This document shows, piece by piece, positions 26,638-35,939 of a DNA stretch of 64,000 bases. The stretch's first letter is position 1. The number at the start of each line of letters is the position of its first letter. Both the position numbers and the translations under genes were made by a program. Source of the stretch: Phenylobacterium haematophilum (GTDB taxonomy: Bacteria > Pseudomonadota > Alphaproteobacteria > Caulobacterales > Caulobacteraceae); the NCBI RefSeq assembly GCF_014196295.1, contig NZ_JACIDK010000009.1, positions 1-64,000 of the forward strand. Reading direction: 5' to 3'. Below the pieces are notes generated by a model. It searched no databases. It was not told the DNA's origin and worked only from the letters and a program-made list of their open reading frames with translations.

Positions 26638-26710
26638 CGACTACCCCCGTTACTGGCCGCTCACGGCGGCGGCTGTTTTCGGGGGGCGGGGTAAGCGCCT
26701 ATCCGGTTAG

Positions 26711-26740
26711 TTGCAAGCGATTCTTAGTTTCATTCGCAAT
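26711..26740 (-). promoter_or_regulatory. Candidate iron-responsive operator upstream of the receptor
   Basis: A partly symmetric AT-rich stretch, GCGATT ... ATTCGC (26717-26737), lies inside a wider TTGC ... GCAA pairing. It is about 75 bp before the receptor start, where a Fur-type box is expected. The match to the Fur consensus is weak, so this is a suggestion only. Confidence 0.25.
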
Positions 26741-26754
26741 CGTGGATCGGTGCG

Positions 26755-27609
26755 TCAGCCATACCGCACCGCGGAAAGCCCATACATGAGGGGAATGCGC
26801 GGCATGTGCTCGGGTGGAGCGAGGCGTCCGCCGCCCAGGTCGCGCATGCCCGCGAACCCCGCCCAGCCGTTGGCGTAGGGGTACTCTTCCAGCCGCTCGA
26901 TCGTCAGTCCGGCCCCCACCAGGGCGCTGACCACCTGGCCGACGCCCCAATAGAATTCGAAGGCCGGGTTCGGATTGCGGAACTCCTCGACGCCGGGGTG
27001 ATAGGCGTCGAGCGCCAGGGTCTTGCCGGAATCGGCGACATAGTCGCCGACGCCCTCCGGTTCGGGGATCGGTCCCTCGGCGAAGTAGTCGTGTCGCGGC
27101 GTCCACTGCGGGTCGAACACCATGGCGAAGGGGTGGAACTCGACCATCGCGAACCGCCCGCCGGGCTCCAGAACGCCCGCGATGCCGCGCGCCCAGGCGC
27201 CGATGTCCGACAGCCAGCAGATCGTCCCGTAGGAGGTGAAGGCCCGCTCGAAGCGCCGCCCGCCCGCCCGCGCGGTCTCGAACCAGTCGTACAGGTCGGC
27301 GCGCTCGAAACGGGCAGGGACGCCGCTGTCGGCGGAAAGCCGAGTGGCGAACGAGATCGCCTCGTCGGAGATGTCGACGCCGGTGACCTGCGCGCCCAGC
27401 CGGGCCAGGCTGACGCTGTCCTGGCCGGAATTGCACTGGAGGTGAACGAGACTGCGCCCGGCGACGTCGCCCAGCAGGGCGAGCTCCTCCGGATAGAGCG
27501 TCGAGCCGCCGGCGCGGAAGAACGCCGCCTGGTCGCCCTTGTGACTGTTGTGGGCGCGGGTGGCCTCGTTCCAGGACAGGCGGTTGGCTTGGTGCAGGTC
27601 AGGTCGCAT
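26755..27609 (-). CDS. Class I SAM-dependent methyltransferase
   Basis: The 284-residue protein contains the SAM-binding loop SLVHLQCNSGQDSVSLARLG (about 53-72), where the usual GxGxG is replaced by QCNSGQD. The acidic strand-2 residue is in VTGVDISDEAI and a later strand is VLEPGGRFAMVEFHP. Proteins with this QCNxGQD loop are a common methyltransferase subfamily of unknown substrate. It stands alone between the siderophore receptor and cueR, facing the same way. Nothing ties it to metals beyond position. Confidence 0.85.
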   Translation of the reverse strand: MRPDLHQANRLSWNEATRAHNSHKGDQAAFFRAGGSTLYPEELALLGDVAGRSLVHLQCNSGQDSVSLARLGAQVTGVDISDEAISFATRLSADSGVPARFERADLYDWFETARAGGRRFERAFTSYGTICWLSDIGAWARGIAGVLEPGGRFAMVEFHPFAMVFDPQWTPRHDYFAEGPIPEPEGVGDYVADSGKTLALDAYHPGVEEFRNPNPAFEFYWGVGQVVSALVGAGLTIERLEEYPYANGWAGFAGMRDLGGGRLAPPEHMPRIPLMYGLSAVRYG

Positions 27610-27655
27610 GGCCGCTCACTCAGCGCTCTGGGTGCAGGAAAGGTGGAGGTCGTGC

Positions 27656-28102
27656 TCAGTTCGGCCCGGGAATGCGCGCCCTCCGGGTCTTGGGCTTCGG
27701 ATCGGATGGTAACGCCCCCTGCGTGAGGTCGGCCAGGATCGGGCAGTCGGGGCGGTCGTCGCCGGCGCAGCAGTGCGACAGGTGGCGCAGGGTGTCGGCC
27801 ATGGCCTGCATCTCGGCGATGCGGGCGTCGAGGTCGGCCAGGTGCCGGTCGGCGATCGCCTTGACCTCGCGGCTGGGCCGCCCGCGGTCGCGCCACAGCG
27901 ACAGCAACTGGGTAATCTCCGGCATCGAGAAGCCCAGCGAGCGGGCGCGGCGGATGAAGCGCAACTCGTTGATCTCGCGCTCGTCGTACTCGCGGTAGTT
28001 GGCGTCGGTCCGCGCCGAGGGCCTCACCAGCCCGATCTCGTCGTAGTAGCGGATCATCTTGGTGGTGACGCCGGACGCCTTGGAGGCCTGGCCGATGTTC
28101 AT
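27656..28102 (-). CDS. cueR: CueR-type copper-responsive MerR family activator
   Basis: The 148-residue protein has the MerR N-terminal helix-turn-helix ([20 protein letters not shown]). Its dimerisation helix is followed by the metal loop [14 protein letters not shown] with the C-x7-C pattern that binds one Cu(I), Ag(I) or Au(I) ion. A longer basic tail ([13 protein letters not shown]) follows. Its ATG overlaps the copA stop by 4 nt, so it is made from the copA transcript. It should activate the two 19-bp-spacer promoters at 30627-30693, a self-amplifying circuit. Confidence 0.93.
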   Translation of the reverse strand: MNIGQASKASGVTTKMIRYYDEIGLVRPSARTDANYREYDEREINELRFIRRARSLGFSMPEITQLLSLWRDRGRPSREVKAIADRHLADLDARIAEMQAMADTLRHLSHCCAGDDRPDCPILADLTQGALPSDPKPKTRRARIPGPN

Positions 28103-30585
28103 GCGGGTTCTCCTTGGAACGGCGGCCGGAAGGCCTTCAGCCGCAGGGCGTTGGTCAGGACGCTGACGCTCGACAGCGCCATGGCGCCGGCCGCCACCAT
28201 CGGCGACAGCAGCAGGCCGAACGTGGGGAAGAGGACGCCGGCGGCGACCGGGATCAGGATGACGTTGTAGCCGAACGCCCAGATCAGGTTCTGGCCGATG
28301 TTGTTCATCACAGCCCGGCTGAGGGCTGCGGCGGTCGCAACCGCCCGCAGGTCGCTGCGCATCAGCACGACGTCGGCGCTTTCGATGGCGACGTCCGTCC
28401 CTGCGCCCATGGCGATCCCGACGTCGGCGGCGGCCAGGGCCGGAGCGTCGTTGACCCCGTCGCCGACGAAGGCGATGGTGCCGAAGCGGGCGCGCAGGGC
28501 CTGCACAGCGGCGACCTTGCCGTCCGGCAGCACCTCGGCCTCGATCTCGTCCAGGCCCAGCTTGGCGGCGACGGCGCGGGCGGTGTGGGCGTTGTCGCCG
28601 GTGATCATCGCCACCTTCAGCCCCATGGCGTGCAGGGCGGCCAACGCCTGCGGAGTCGTCGGTTTGATCGGGTCGGCCACGGCCAGCACCGCGGCCAGCT
28701 GGCCGTCGATGGCGACGTAGAGCGGGCTCTTGGCCTCCGCCCCCAGCCGCGCGGCCGTGTCGGTGAACACCCCGACGTCGAGGCCGAGCTTGGTCATGAA
28801 GCGGTCGGCGCCGACCTGCACCAGCCTGCCGCCGGCGCGCGCCTGGGCCCCGAAGCCGGGCACGGCCTCGAAGTCCTGCGGTTCGGCGACGGCCAGGCCC
28901 TTGGTCCTGGCGGCCTCGACGATGGCCTCGGCGATCGGGTGCTCCGAGCGGCTCTCGACAGCTGCTGTCAGCGCCAGCACCTCGTCCTCGTCGGAGCCGC
29001 TCGCGGTCTGCAGGTCGGTCAGGGCCGGGCGGCCCTCGGTCAGGGTGCCGGTCTTGTCGAAGGCCACGACCTTGACGTCGCGCAGCGCCTGCAGCGCCTC
29101 GCCGCGCCGGAACAGCACGCCCAGTTCGGCGGCCTTGCCTGTCCCGACCATGATCGAGGTGGGGGTGGCCAGGCCCATGGCGCACGGGCAGGCGATGATC
29201 AACACCGCCACGGCGTTGACTAGCGCGAAGGCGAGCGCCGGGCTCGGCCCGAACAGCATCCAGGCGGCGAAGGTCAGCAGCGCCGCGGCGATCACCGCCG
29301 GCACGAACCAGGCGGTCACCTTGTCGACCGTGGCCTGGATCGGCAGCTTCGAGCCTTGGGCGGCTTCGACCATGCGCACGATCTGCGCCAACATGGTCTG
29401 GGCGCCGACCTTGGTGGCGCGGAACTGGAAGGCGCCGGTCTTGTTGACGGTGCCGCCGACGACGGCGTCGCCGGGCTTCTTCTCGACGGGGATCGGCTCG
29501 CCGGTGATCATCGACTCATCGACGAAAGAGCCGCCGTCTATGACCTCGCCGTCGACCGCGATGCGTTCGCCCGGACGGACCACGACCACGTCGCCGCCCA
29601 GGACCTCGGTGATCGGGACCTCGGCCGCCTCGCCGCCGCGCAGCACGCGGGCGGTCTTGGCCTGCAGGGTCATCAGCCGCTTGATCGCCTCGCTGGTGCG
29701 GCCCTTGGCCTGAGCCTCGAACAGCCGGCCCAGCAGGATCAGGGTCACGATGACCGCGGCGGCCTCGTAATAGACGTGGTCGGCGCCGGCCGGCAGCAGC
29801 GACGGGACGAAGGTCGCCACGACCGAGTAGGCGAAGGCCGCGCTGGTTCCCAGCACCACCAGCGAGTTCATGTCCGGCGTGCGGCGGACCAGGTTCGGCA
29901 CGCCCTTCCGGAAGAAGCGCAGGCCCGGACCGAACAGCACGATCGCCGCCAGCACGAAGCTGATCAGCCGCCAGGGCTGCTCGCCGATGGTCGCGGCCAG
30001 CCAGTGGTGGACGCCAGGTATGAAATGGCGGCCCATCTCGATCACGAACAGCGGCAGCGTGCCGGCCGCGGCGACCGCGACGGCGCGCTTCAGCCCTGTG
30101 ATCTCGGCCTCGCGGGCCTGGCGCTCGCGGTCGGCCAGGTCGGGGGCGGCGGCCGGGTCGATCTCCTGCGCGCCATAGCCGATGGCCTCGACAGCGGCGA
30201 CCAGCTGGGCGCTCGCCGCGCCGCCGGCCAAGGCGCGGACCTGCGCGCGCTCGGTGGCCAGGTTGACCTGCGCGTCCAGCACGCCGGGCACGGCCTTCAG
30301 CGCGTTCTCGACCTTGGCGACGCACGACGCGCAGGTCATGCCCTCGATCTTGAGATCGACCGTGCGGTCCAGCGGCTCGTAGCCGGCCTTGCGGATGGCT
30401 TCGACGACGGCGGCCGTGTCGCCCTCGGCGGTCAGCTCCACATGCGCCCGCTCGGCCGCCAGGTTGACGCTGGCGGCGGCGACGCCGGGCACCGCGGAGA
30501 TCGCTTTCTCCACGCGTCCCACGCACGAGGCGCAGGTCATCCCCAGAACGGGGATCTCCAGCGGCTTCAGGATGGTCTGCGACAT
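28099..30585 (-). CDS. copA: Copper-exporting P1B-1 ATPase CopA
   Basis: The 828-residue pump has two N-terminal HMA domains (GMTCASC with C18/C21 and C85/C88), the membrane site CPC in [13 protein letters not shown], the actuator TGEP, DKTGTLT with the phosphorylated Asp, SEHPIAEAI, and the [15 protein letters not shown] region. These match Cu(I)/Ag(I) exporters. I chose ATG 30585, just before the first HMA domain, with GGAG upstream; an open frame extends 16 codons further without a ribosome site. It pumps cytosolic Cu(I) to the periplasm. A CueR-type promoter lies 40 bp upstream and cueR follows in the same operon. Confidence 0.95.
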   Translation of the reverse strand: MSQTILKPLEIPVLGMTCASCVGRVEKAISAVPGVAAASVNLAAERAHVELTAEGDTAAVVEAIRKAGYEPLDRTVDLKIEGMTCASCVAKVENALKAVPGVLDAQVNLATERAQVRALAGGAASAQLVAAVEAIGYGAQEIDPAAAPDLADRERQAREAEITGLKRAVAVAAAGTLPLFVIEMGRHFIPGVHHWLAATIGEQPWRLISFVLAAIVLFGPGLRFFRKGVPNLVRRTPDMNSLVVLGTSAAFAYSVVATFVPSLLPAGADHVYYEAAAVIVTLILLGRLFEAQAKGRTSEAIKRLMTLQAKTARVLRGGEAAEVPITEVLGGDVVVVRPGERIAVDGEVIDGGSFVDESMITGEPIPVEKKPGDAVVGGTVNKTGAFQFRATKVGAQTMLAQIVRMVEAAQGSKLPIQATVDKVTAWFVPAVIAAALLTFAAWMLFGPSPALAFALVNAVAVLIIACPCAMGLATPTSIMVGTGKAAELGVLFRRGEALQALRDVKVVAFDKTGTLTEGRPALTDLQTASGSDEDEVLALTAAVESRSEHPIAEAIVEAARTKGLAVAEPQDFEAVPGFGAQARAGGRLVQVGADRFMTKLGLDVGVFTDTAARLGAEAKSPLYVAIDGQLAAVLAVADPIKPTTPQALAALHAMGLKVAMITGDNAHTARAVAAKLGLDEIEAEVLPDGKVAAVQALRARFGTIAFVGDGVNDAPALAAADVGIAMGAGTDVAIESADVVLMRSDLRAVATAAALSRAVMNNIGQNLIWAFGYNVILIPVAAGVLFPTFGLLLSPMVAAGAMALSSVSVLTNALRLKAFRPPFQGEPA

Positions 30586-30626
30586 GACGGGCTCCTCGAA
30601 CTCTCGATGCCCGCCATCTTTCAACT

Positions 30627-30647
30627 CTCCCATTATGGGAGGGTCAA
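30627..30647 (-). promoter_or_regulatory. CueR operator and -35 of the copA promoter
   Basis: On the minus strand TTGACC (30642-30647) is followed by the perfect dyad CTCCCAT-A-ATGGGAG (30627-30641). A -10-like GAAAGA falls 19 bp after the -35 (30617-30622). This is the standard CueR promoter layout. It faces away from the copZ promoter only 15 bp to the right. Confidence 0.85.
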
Positions 30648-30662
30648 GCGACGATTTTCGCG

Positions 30663-30693
30663 TTGACCTTCCCGTCGTGGGAAGGTGCAGAAC
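30663..30693 (+). promoter_or_regulatory. CueR-type promoter of copZ
   Basis: TTGACC (30663-30668) and CAGAAC (30688-30693) are 19 bp apart. The dyad CCTTCCC-GTCGT-GGGAAGG (30667-30685) resembles E. coli copA's CCTTCCC/GGAAGG operator. It reads toward the CopZ-like gene, back-to-back with the copA promoter. Confidence 0.85.
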
Positions 30694-30724
30694 CGCCCCG
30701 ACAGAGTTCCCAGGAGCAGATCCG

Positions 30725-30922
30725 ATGATGACTTTTCAGGTTGAAGGCATGTCCTGCGGACATTGCGTGCAGTCGGTGACCAAGGCCGTTCAGGCGGTCG
30801 AGCCCAAGGCCACGGTCGCCATCGACCTCGCGGCCGGTCGCGTCACCGTCGAGGGCGGCGAGCGCCGCGAGGCCGTGGCTCAGGCGATCGAGGACGCCGG
30901 CTACAGCGTCGCGGCGGCCTGA
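30725..30922 (+). CDS. copZ: CopZ-like HMA copper chaperone
   Basis: This 65-residue single HMA domain (ferredoxin-like fold) has [20 protein letters not shown]; the two cysteines of GMSCGHC bind Cu(I). It ends [12 protein letters not shown], as in typical CopZ proteins. An AGGAG site precedes the ATG at good spacing. It should carry Cu(I) to the HMA domains of CopA, encoded divergently and controlled by the same regulator. Confidence 0.92.
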   Translation: MMTFQVEGMSCGHCVQSVTKAVQAVEPKATVAIDLAAGRVTVEGGERREAVAQAIEDAGYSVAAA

Positions 30923-30925
30923 CGG

Positions 30926-31234
30926 TCAGTTGCGACGGCTGCCGTCTTCCCAATAGTACCGGCGCGCGCCCGGATCGTAGTAGTAATAGCGACCCGCGCG
31001 CTCGTCGTAGTATTGTCGGCGGTTGATGTTGTCGTTGTGCTTGGGCGTGGTGGCTGCGCCCAGCGCCGCGCCGGCCGCGCCGCCGACCAAAGCCCCGGTC
31101 AAGGAGCTGTCGACCGCACCGCCGATCGCCGCGCCGGCCAGGCCGCCCGTCGCCGCGCGTTCCGTCATGGTGGTGCCGCAGGCGGCCAGAAGCAGGACCG
31201 AGCCGACCGCGGCGGTCTTCAGGCTGAGTGTCAT
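30926..31234 (-). CDS. Glycine-zipper lipoprotein
   Basis: The 102-residue protein has a lipoprotein signal with lipobox LLAAC (Cys about residue 19). A glycine-zipper region follows (GGLAGAAIGGAVDSSLTGALVGGAAGAALGA), then a Tyr-rich tail (RYYYYDPGARRYYW). Glycine-zipper lipoproteins of the YMGG/OmpA-like group sit in the outer membrane. The stop is 4 bp from the copZ stop on the opposite strand; no functional link to copper is evident. Confidence 0.82.
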   Translation of the reverse strand: MTLSLKTAAVGSVLLLAACGTTMTERAATGGLAGAAIGGAVDSSLTGALVGGAAGAALGAATTPKHNDNINRRQYYDERAGRYYYYDPGARRYYWEDGSRRN

Positions 31235-31296
31235 AGCGAACCTCTCTGGTTACGCCCGTCCCGCTGGAACGAACGGGTTCGCTCTGGGGTGGTTCC

Positions 31297-32445
31297 CTAG
31301 TGCGGTCGGGCCCAGGCCTTGCCGGCGATCGCGTTGTCCTCGCCCAGCTTGAACAACTTGCGCATGTTTTCCGGCTGGAAGTTCAGGCTCCCGCTCTCGG
31401 CGTCCCGCGGCACCTCGGCGATTTCGAACTCCATGTTGTTGCGCTCGGCGAAGGCTCGGTTGGCGGCGATGTGAGCGCGCAGGGTGGTTTTCATCATGGT
31501 GTCGAAGGCCCGGCCCAGGATGGTCGGGGCGCGGCCGCGCACGACCGCGAAGCTGGGGTCCAGCTTGCCGTTGACCAGCACGAAGATGCGCGCCGGCGTC
31601 GTCGCCTGGCCCTCGGGAGCGTCCCAGAAATAGAGTCCTTCGGGGATTGAGACGAACGGCGCGGTCACCCCGCCGTCGACGTGCATCTCGTCGATCATGC
31701 GCCCGTCGGCGTCGCCGATCGGAATGATTACCGGCGGAAACACGCCGGGAATGGCCGCCGAGGCGACCAGCACCTCGCGGAACAGCTTCAGCGCGTCGGG
31801 CCCGCCGCGAGAGGCGATCGCCCCCATATCCCAGACGACGGTTTTCTGGCTGTCGAGATTTGTCGTGGCGATCAGCAGCCGCCGACCCTTGGCGTGTTCC
31901 TGGGCGACCTCGTGCAGCATGACCGAAGTGCAGTAGGTCTCGACCAGGTTGCGCAGGTGCTCGGGGCTGTAGAGGCTCGACGAGAACAGCACCCCCAGGC
32001 CCTGGCCCTTCAGCACCTGGCTGGCCTTGCCGCCGGCATAGGCCTCGCGAAGCGTCTTGTCCCAGTGCGGTCCGAGGAACGCGAACGGCGCGATCAGCGC
32101 GCCGGTGCTGACCCCGGTGACCACCTCGAAGCTCGGCCGCGTGCCGGCCAGGGTCCAGCCGACCATCACCCCGGCGCCGTAGGCGCCGTCGGCTCCGCCG
32201 CCCGAGATCGCCAGCACGTCGACCCGCCGGTCTCCGGCCGCCTCCAGCTGGCGCTGGGCGCGCTCGGTGAAGGCCAGAGCCGAGGCCTGGTCCGAGGCGT
32301 CGAAGCGGATGTCGGCGGCCGTGGGCGGCAGGGCGCGATGGGCTTCGTCGGCGGTGAAGTTCTCGCGCGAGAACGAGGCGCAGCCGGCCAGCGGCGCTGC
32401 GAACAGCGCCAAGACAAGGGCCGCCAGTACTGAACTACGAATCAT
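31297..32445 (-). CDS. Patatin-like phospholipase, lipoprotein
   Basis: The 382-residue protein has a signal with lipobox LAGC (Cys about residue 22) and a patatin domain. The oxyanion segment is SGGGADGAYGAG (about 80-92), the nucleophile serine lies in GVSTG (about 116-120), and the Asp of the dyad is in DGGVTAPF (about 257). Patatins hydrolyse acyl ester bonds of phospholipids by a Ser-Asp dyad. A lipid anchor would place it at the inner face of the outer membrane. It appears to be a single-gene unit. Confidence 0.9.
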   Translation of the reverse strand: MIRSSVLAALVLALFAAPLAGCASFSRENFTADEAHRALPPTAADIRFDASDQASALAFTERAQRQLEAAGDRRVDVLAISGGGADGAYGAGVMVGWTLAGTRPSFEVVTGVSTGALIAPFAFLGPHWDKTLREAYAGGKASQVLKGQGLGVLFSSSLYSPEHLRNLVETYCTSVMLHEVAQEHAKGRRLLIATTNLDSQKTVVWDMGAIASRGGPDALKLFREVLVASAAIPGVFPPVIIPIGDADGRMIDEMHVDGGVTAPFVSIPEGLYFWDAPEGQATTPARIFVLVNGKLDPSFAVVRGRAPTILGRAFDTMMKTTLRAHIAANRAFAERNNMEFEIAEVPRDAESGSLNFQPENMRKLFKLGEDNAIAGKAWARPH

Positions 32446-32505
32446 CGCGCCCTTGCCGCACGCCGGTCCTACGCCGTCAACCGATCGACGACCTTAGTGA
32501 CGTCC

Positions 32506-32901
32506 TTAAGGCAGCAGGATCGCCTGGGCGATCATGCCGAGGCCGACGATGCTGACCAGCCACACCAGCGAGCGGATCTGGCGCACGCCCCAGGCGTAGA
32601 GCGGCACATAGGCGACCCGGGCCCAGAAGTAGATCTGCGCGCCGAGCGCGGTGATCTCGCTTTCCTTGTTGGCGACGTGGGCGATCAGCACCGCGCCGAG
32701 GAACAGCGGCAGGGTCTCGAACAGGTTGTCCTGGGCGCGCTTGAGCCGCTGGGCCTTGTCGCTGAGCGGCGGCATCTCGCCGTCGCGCGGGCCGGTGTTC
32801 CACTTCAGCCCGTACTGGCTGGTCCTGGCGATGTCGAACAGCAGGATCTGCGCGAAGGCCAGAACCAGCGTCCACGCCGCCATCATCAAACCGATGGTCA
32901 T
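32506..32901 (-). CDS. MAPEG family protein
   Basis: The 131-residue, four-helix membrane protein carries the MAPEG signature RAQDNLFETLPLFLGAVL (R, N and E of the glutathione-site pattern). It matches the usual bacterial length. It may be a glutathione-dependent membrane transferase or peroxidase, but bacterial members are mostly uncharacterised. It diverges from the DMT exporter gene. It differs in length and motif from the MAPEG protein at 21196-21768. Confidence 0.85.
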   Translation of the reverse strand: MTIGLMMAAWTLVLAFAQILLFDIARTSQYGLKWNTGPRDGEMPPLSDKAQRLKRAQDNLFETLPLFLGAVLIAHVANKESEITALGAQIYFWARVAYVPLYAWGVRQIRSLVWLVSIVGLGMIAQAILLP

Positions 32902-33039
32902 GCCGAATCTCCCCGAGTTTGCCCCCCACTGTGGGGCCAGAGGCCCGTGGCGGCGAGTCGCAAGCGCCGGTCAGGCGGCCGGCGGCTATGGCGCTGGCCG
33001 GGCAGGGCCTCTATGCACGGCCCTTCCAAGGAGAGACCC

Positions 33040-33945
33040 GTGCCCGCCGACGCCCCGTCCCACGCCGTCCAGCAGAGCAACGGCGCCGGGATCGCCCTGC
33101 GCGTCGCGGCTATGGCCTGCATGGCGGTGCTCGCCGCGCTGGTGAAGGCCTGCGCCGAGCGCGGCGCCCCGGTGCTGGAGATCGTCTTCTTCCGCAACGC
33201 CTTCGCCTTCGTGCCGGTGCTGCTCTACGTCTCGCGCACGACCGGCTTCTCGGTGCTGAAGACCAAACGCCTCGGCGGCCACGCCACCCGCGCCGCGGTC
33301 GGACTGATCGGGATGGTCTGCGGCTTCACCGCCGTCTCGATGCTGCCGCTGACCGAGTCGACGGCGCTGTCCTTCGCCTCGCCGTTGTTCATGACCGCGC
33401 TGTCGGCGCTGATCCTCAAGGAAGTGGTCGGCGTCCATCGCTGGGCCGCGGTCGCCATCGGCTTCGTCGGCGTGCTGATCATGGTGCGCCCCGATCCAGG
33501 CCACATGGCCACCCTGGGGGCCGGCTTCGCGCTGCTGGGCGCTCTGGGCGCGGCCGGGGCGATGATCGCCATCCGCGAAATCGGGCGCACCGAGCCGGGC
33601 CCCACCATCGTCTTCTACTTCACCCTGGCCGGGATGCTTCTGGGTCTGTCGAGCCTGCCGTTCGGCGGCTGGACGATCCCGGACACGACCACGCTGGTGA
33701 TGCTGGTCAGCGCCGGACTGATCGGCGGCACGGGCCAGCTGCTGCTGACAGAGGCTCTGCGCCGTGCGCCCGTCGCGGTGGTCGCGCCGTTCGACTACAG
33801 CCAGCTGATCTGGGCCGGGATCATCGGCTATCTGGTCTGGGACGAGATCCCGCGTGCCGCCACCATCGCCGGCGCGCTCGTGGTCGCTGGCAGCGGCGTC
33901 TACATCCTGTTCCGCGAGACCCGCCGCCTGCGCCGCAGCGTCTGA
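33040..33945 (+). CDS. DMT superfamily (EamA) transporter
   Basis: The 301-residue protein has ten transmembrane helices in two EamA repeats (for example AALVKACAERGAPVLEIVFFRN early, and PVAVVAPFDYSQLIWAGIIGYLVW in the second). Relatives export amino acids, metabolites or drugs; the substrate is unknown. I chose GTG 33040 because AAGGAG lies 6-7 bp upstream; an in-frame ATG at 33013 would add nine residues. It stands alone. Confidence 0.87.
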   Translation: MPADAPSHAVQQSNGAGIALRVAAMACMAVLAALVKACAERGAPVLEIVFFRNAFAFVPVLLYVSRTTGFSVLKTKRLGGHATRAAVGLIGMVCGFTAVSMLPLTESTALSFASPLFMTALSALILKEVVGVHRWAAVAIGFVGVLIMVRPDPGHMATLGAGFALLGALGAAGAMIAIREIGRTEPGPTIVFYFTLAGMLLGLSSLPFGGWTIPDTTTLVMLVSAGLIGGTGQLLLTEALRRAPVAVVAPFDYSQLIWAGIIGYLVWDEIPRAATIAGALVVAGSGVYILFRETRRLRRSV

Positions 33946-34062
33946 ACAAGGCGATCACATTGACAGACCGGCGTTACGGGAGGACGCTTTCCCGCTCCGG
34001 ACGAACGCGTCTCGGGCCTTTCCGCGCCTGACCCGGTCGTAGCGGACGCAGAGAGGCCGAAC

Positions 34063-34620
34063 ATGTTCAAGGGCGTCATTCTGGCGGTGATAGCGCTGGC
34101 GATGCTGGCGGTGGCGACCACGGCGGAAGGGGCGGTGACCGTGCTCGGCGGCGGGCTGGCCCAGGAGTGCGCCGACGCCGCCATCCGCGGGGAGGACGAC
34201 CCGCAGTATCAGGACAGCTGCACCCTGGCGCTGGAGACCGAGCTGCTCGATCCGCGCGACCGCGCCGGCACCTTCGTCAACCGCGGCGTGCTCAAGCTGC
34301 GCCGTGCGGACTATGCCGATGCGGCCCGCGACTTCGACAGCGCGGTCCGGCTGCAGCCGGAGATGGGCGAGGCCTATGTCAACCGCGGCGCGGCCTGGAT
34401 CGGCCGCAAGCGCTATGCCGAGGGGCTCAGCGACCTCAACCGCAGCCTCGAGCTGGGCGTCAGCGAGCCGGAGAAGGCCTATTACAACCGCGCCTTGGCC
34501 CATGAGGGCCTCGACGACCCGAAGTCGGCCTATTTCGACTACCAGAAGGCGCTGGAGCTGGCCCCCGAATGGACAGCGCCTCGCGAGCAACTGACCCGCT
34601 TCACGGTTTCGCGCCGCTGA
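34063..34620 (+). CDS. Exported tetratricopeptide repeat protein
   Basis: The 185-residue product has a signal peptide (cut near AEGAV). About three TPR units follow at residues 65-175 (FVNRGVLKLRRADYADAARD, YVNRGAAWIGRKRYAEGLSD, YYNRALAHEGLDDPKSAYFD). It likely serves as a periplasmic protein-binding scaffold. It is followed 31 bp later by another exported protein gene, possibly its partner. No promoter stands out beyond a TTGACA at 33960-33965 without a good -10. Confidence 0.82.
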   Translation: MFKGVILAVIALAMLAVATTAEGAVTVLGGGLAQECADAAIRGEDDPQYQDSCTLALETELLDPRDRAGTFVNRGVLKLRRADYADAARDFDSAVRLQPEMGEAYVNRGAAWIGRKRYAEGLSDLNRSLELGVSEPEKAYYNRALAHEGLDDPKSAYFDYQKALELAPEWTAPREQLTRFTVSRR

Positions 34621-34651
34621 TACGGAGCCACGCGGTGCGTTGGCGCGTTTG

Positions 34652-35020
34652 ATGGCCATGCGACCGACCCTTCTCGCCCTGGCGGTCTTCGCCGCGTCGG
34701 CTTCGCCGGCGCCGGCCCAGGCGCCGCGTGACCCGGTCGCCCGCGACCTGACCATCCGCAACCAGGAGGCCCAGGCCCAGCAGATGATCGACCGGCAGCG
34801 ATCCGTTGCGCTGGAGAACGACCTCAACGCCCTGGATGCACGGGTCCAGAGCCAGGAGCGGATGCAGGTTCTGCAGGTCCAGCGCGGTCCGACGCTCGCG
34901 CCGCTCGATCCGGACGTGAAGCCGCCGGCCCTCAACATGGGCAGCTACGCCTCGATCCCCGACGCGGCCCTGGCCGCCTCCAACGCGCGCGTCCGCGAGG
35001 CCTCGCGAAACAAGCGCTGA
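34652..35020 (+). CDS. Hypothetical exported protein, Gln/Arg-rich helical
   Basis: The product of about 122 residues has a signal peptide (ending SPAPAQA). A helical segment follows with heptad-like RNQEAQAQQMIDRQRSVALE and ALDARVQSQERMQVLQVQR, then a C-terminal part rich in Asn/Ala. It may form a short coiled coil. No family recognised. ATG 34652 is preferred; ATG 34658 is equally possible. Confidence 0.7.
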   Translation: MAMRPTLLALAVFAASASPAPAQAPRDPVARDLTIRNQEAQAQQMIDRQRSVALENDLNALDARVQSQERMQVLQVQRGPTLAPLDPDVKPPALNMGSYASIPDAALAASNARVREASRNKR

Positions 35021-35089
35021 CAGCTGCGCCGATAGGCCGCATCCTTAGCTGGGCTGGGGCGTTGAGGCGTCACTGGAAGGGATCAGGAC

Positions 35090-35935
35090 ATGCGTTGGCA
35101 GGGCGGCCGTAGAGGCGGCAACATCGAGGATCGGCGCGGAATGGGCGCGGCCGGGGTCGGCGGCATCGGGCTGGGCGGCCTGGCGCTGGCGCTGATCGGC
35201 TATTTCGTGTTCGGCATCGATCCGTCGACGACCATGTCTGTGGTGCAGGGGGGCGGCCAGGCCGAGCAGCAGGAAGGCGTGCGCGGTACGACCCAGGACG
35301 CTGGCGGGCAGTTCGTCGACGTCATCGAACAATCGACCACCGATGTCTGGAGCCCGATCTTCGAGGCTGAGGGCCAGCGCTATCGTCGCCCGGCCGCGGT
35401 GGTGATCTACGATCAGGCGACCGGCACGGGGTGCGGCATGGGCCAGTCGGCGATGGGGCCGTTCTATTGCCCGGCTGACCAGAAGATCTATCTCGACCTG
35501 GCGTTCTGGAACGAGCTTGAGAGCCGCTTCGGCGCCAAGGGCGAGGCGGCGCGCGCCTACGTCATCGCCCATGAGGTCGGCCACCACGTTCAGAACCTGA
35601 CGGGCGCCACCAACAATGTGGAGCGCGGCTCGCGCGGCGCCGATTCCTCGGCCGTGCGGCTGGAACTGCAGGCCGACTGCTACGCCGGCGTCTGGGTCGC
35701 CCATGCCCCCGCCGCATCCGGGGGCCAGGTGGCGCTTGACCCCGCCGACATCGAAGACGGCATCCGCGCCGCCGCGGCGGTCGGCGACGACGCCATCCAG
35801 AAGCAGTCCCAGGGCCGCGTCATGCCCGACGCCTTCACCCACGGCTCCAGCGAGCAGCGCATGCGCTGGTTCCGCATCGGCGTGGAGAAAGGCGATCCGG
35901 CCGCCTGCGACACCTTCCGCGCCGCACGGCTCTGA
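35090..35935 (+). CDS. Neutral zinc metallopeptidase, YpfJ family
   Basis: The 281-residue protein has a Gly-rich N-terminus (MRWQGGRRGGNIEDRRG) and one membrane helix (about 25-45). The zincin motif HEVGHHVQ lies near residue 161, and later conserved ELQADCYAGVW supplies the third ligand region. YpfJ-like proteins are predicted membrane-anchored metalloproteases of unknown substrate. Length and motif order are typical. Its stop is 4 bp from the convergent DUF1971 gene. Confidence 0.9.
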   Translation: MRWQGGRRGGNIEDRRGMGAAGVGGIGLGGLALALIGYFVFGIDPSTTMSVVQGGGQAEQQEGVRGTTQDAGGQFVDVIEQSTTDVWSPIFEAEGQRYRRPAAVVIYDQATGTGCGMGQSAMGPFYCPADQKIYLDLAFWNELESRFGAKGEAARAYVIAHEVGHHVQNLTGATNNVERGSRGADSSAVRLELQADCYAGVWVAHAPAASGGQVALDPADIEDGIRAAAAVGDDAIQKQSQGRVMPDAFTHGSSEQRMRWFRIGVEKGDPAACDTFRAARL

Positions 35936-35939
35936 ACGC

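Noticed and set aside
24595..26694. Long open frame (699 codons) opposite the TonB receptor
   Set aside because: It is the antisense shadow of a well-supported receptor gene in GC-rich DNA; its translation is low-complexity and matches no family.
33960..33987. Promoter with TTGACA before the exported TPR gene
   Set aside because: The -35 is good but no acceptable -10 lies 16-18 bp downstream.
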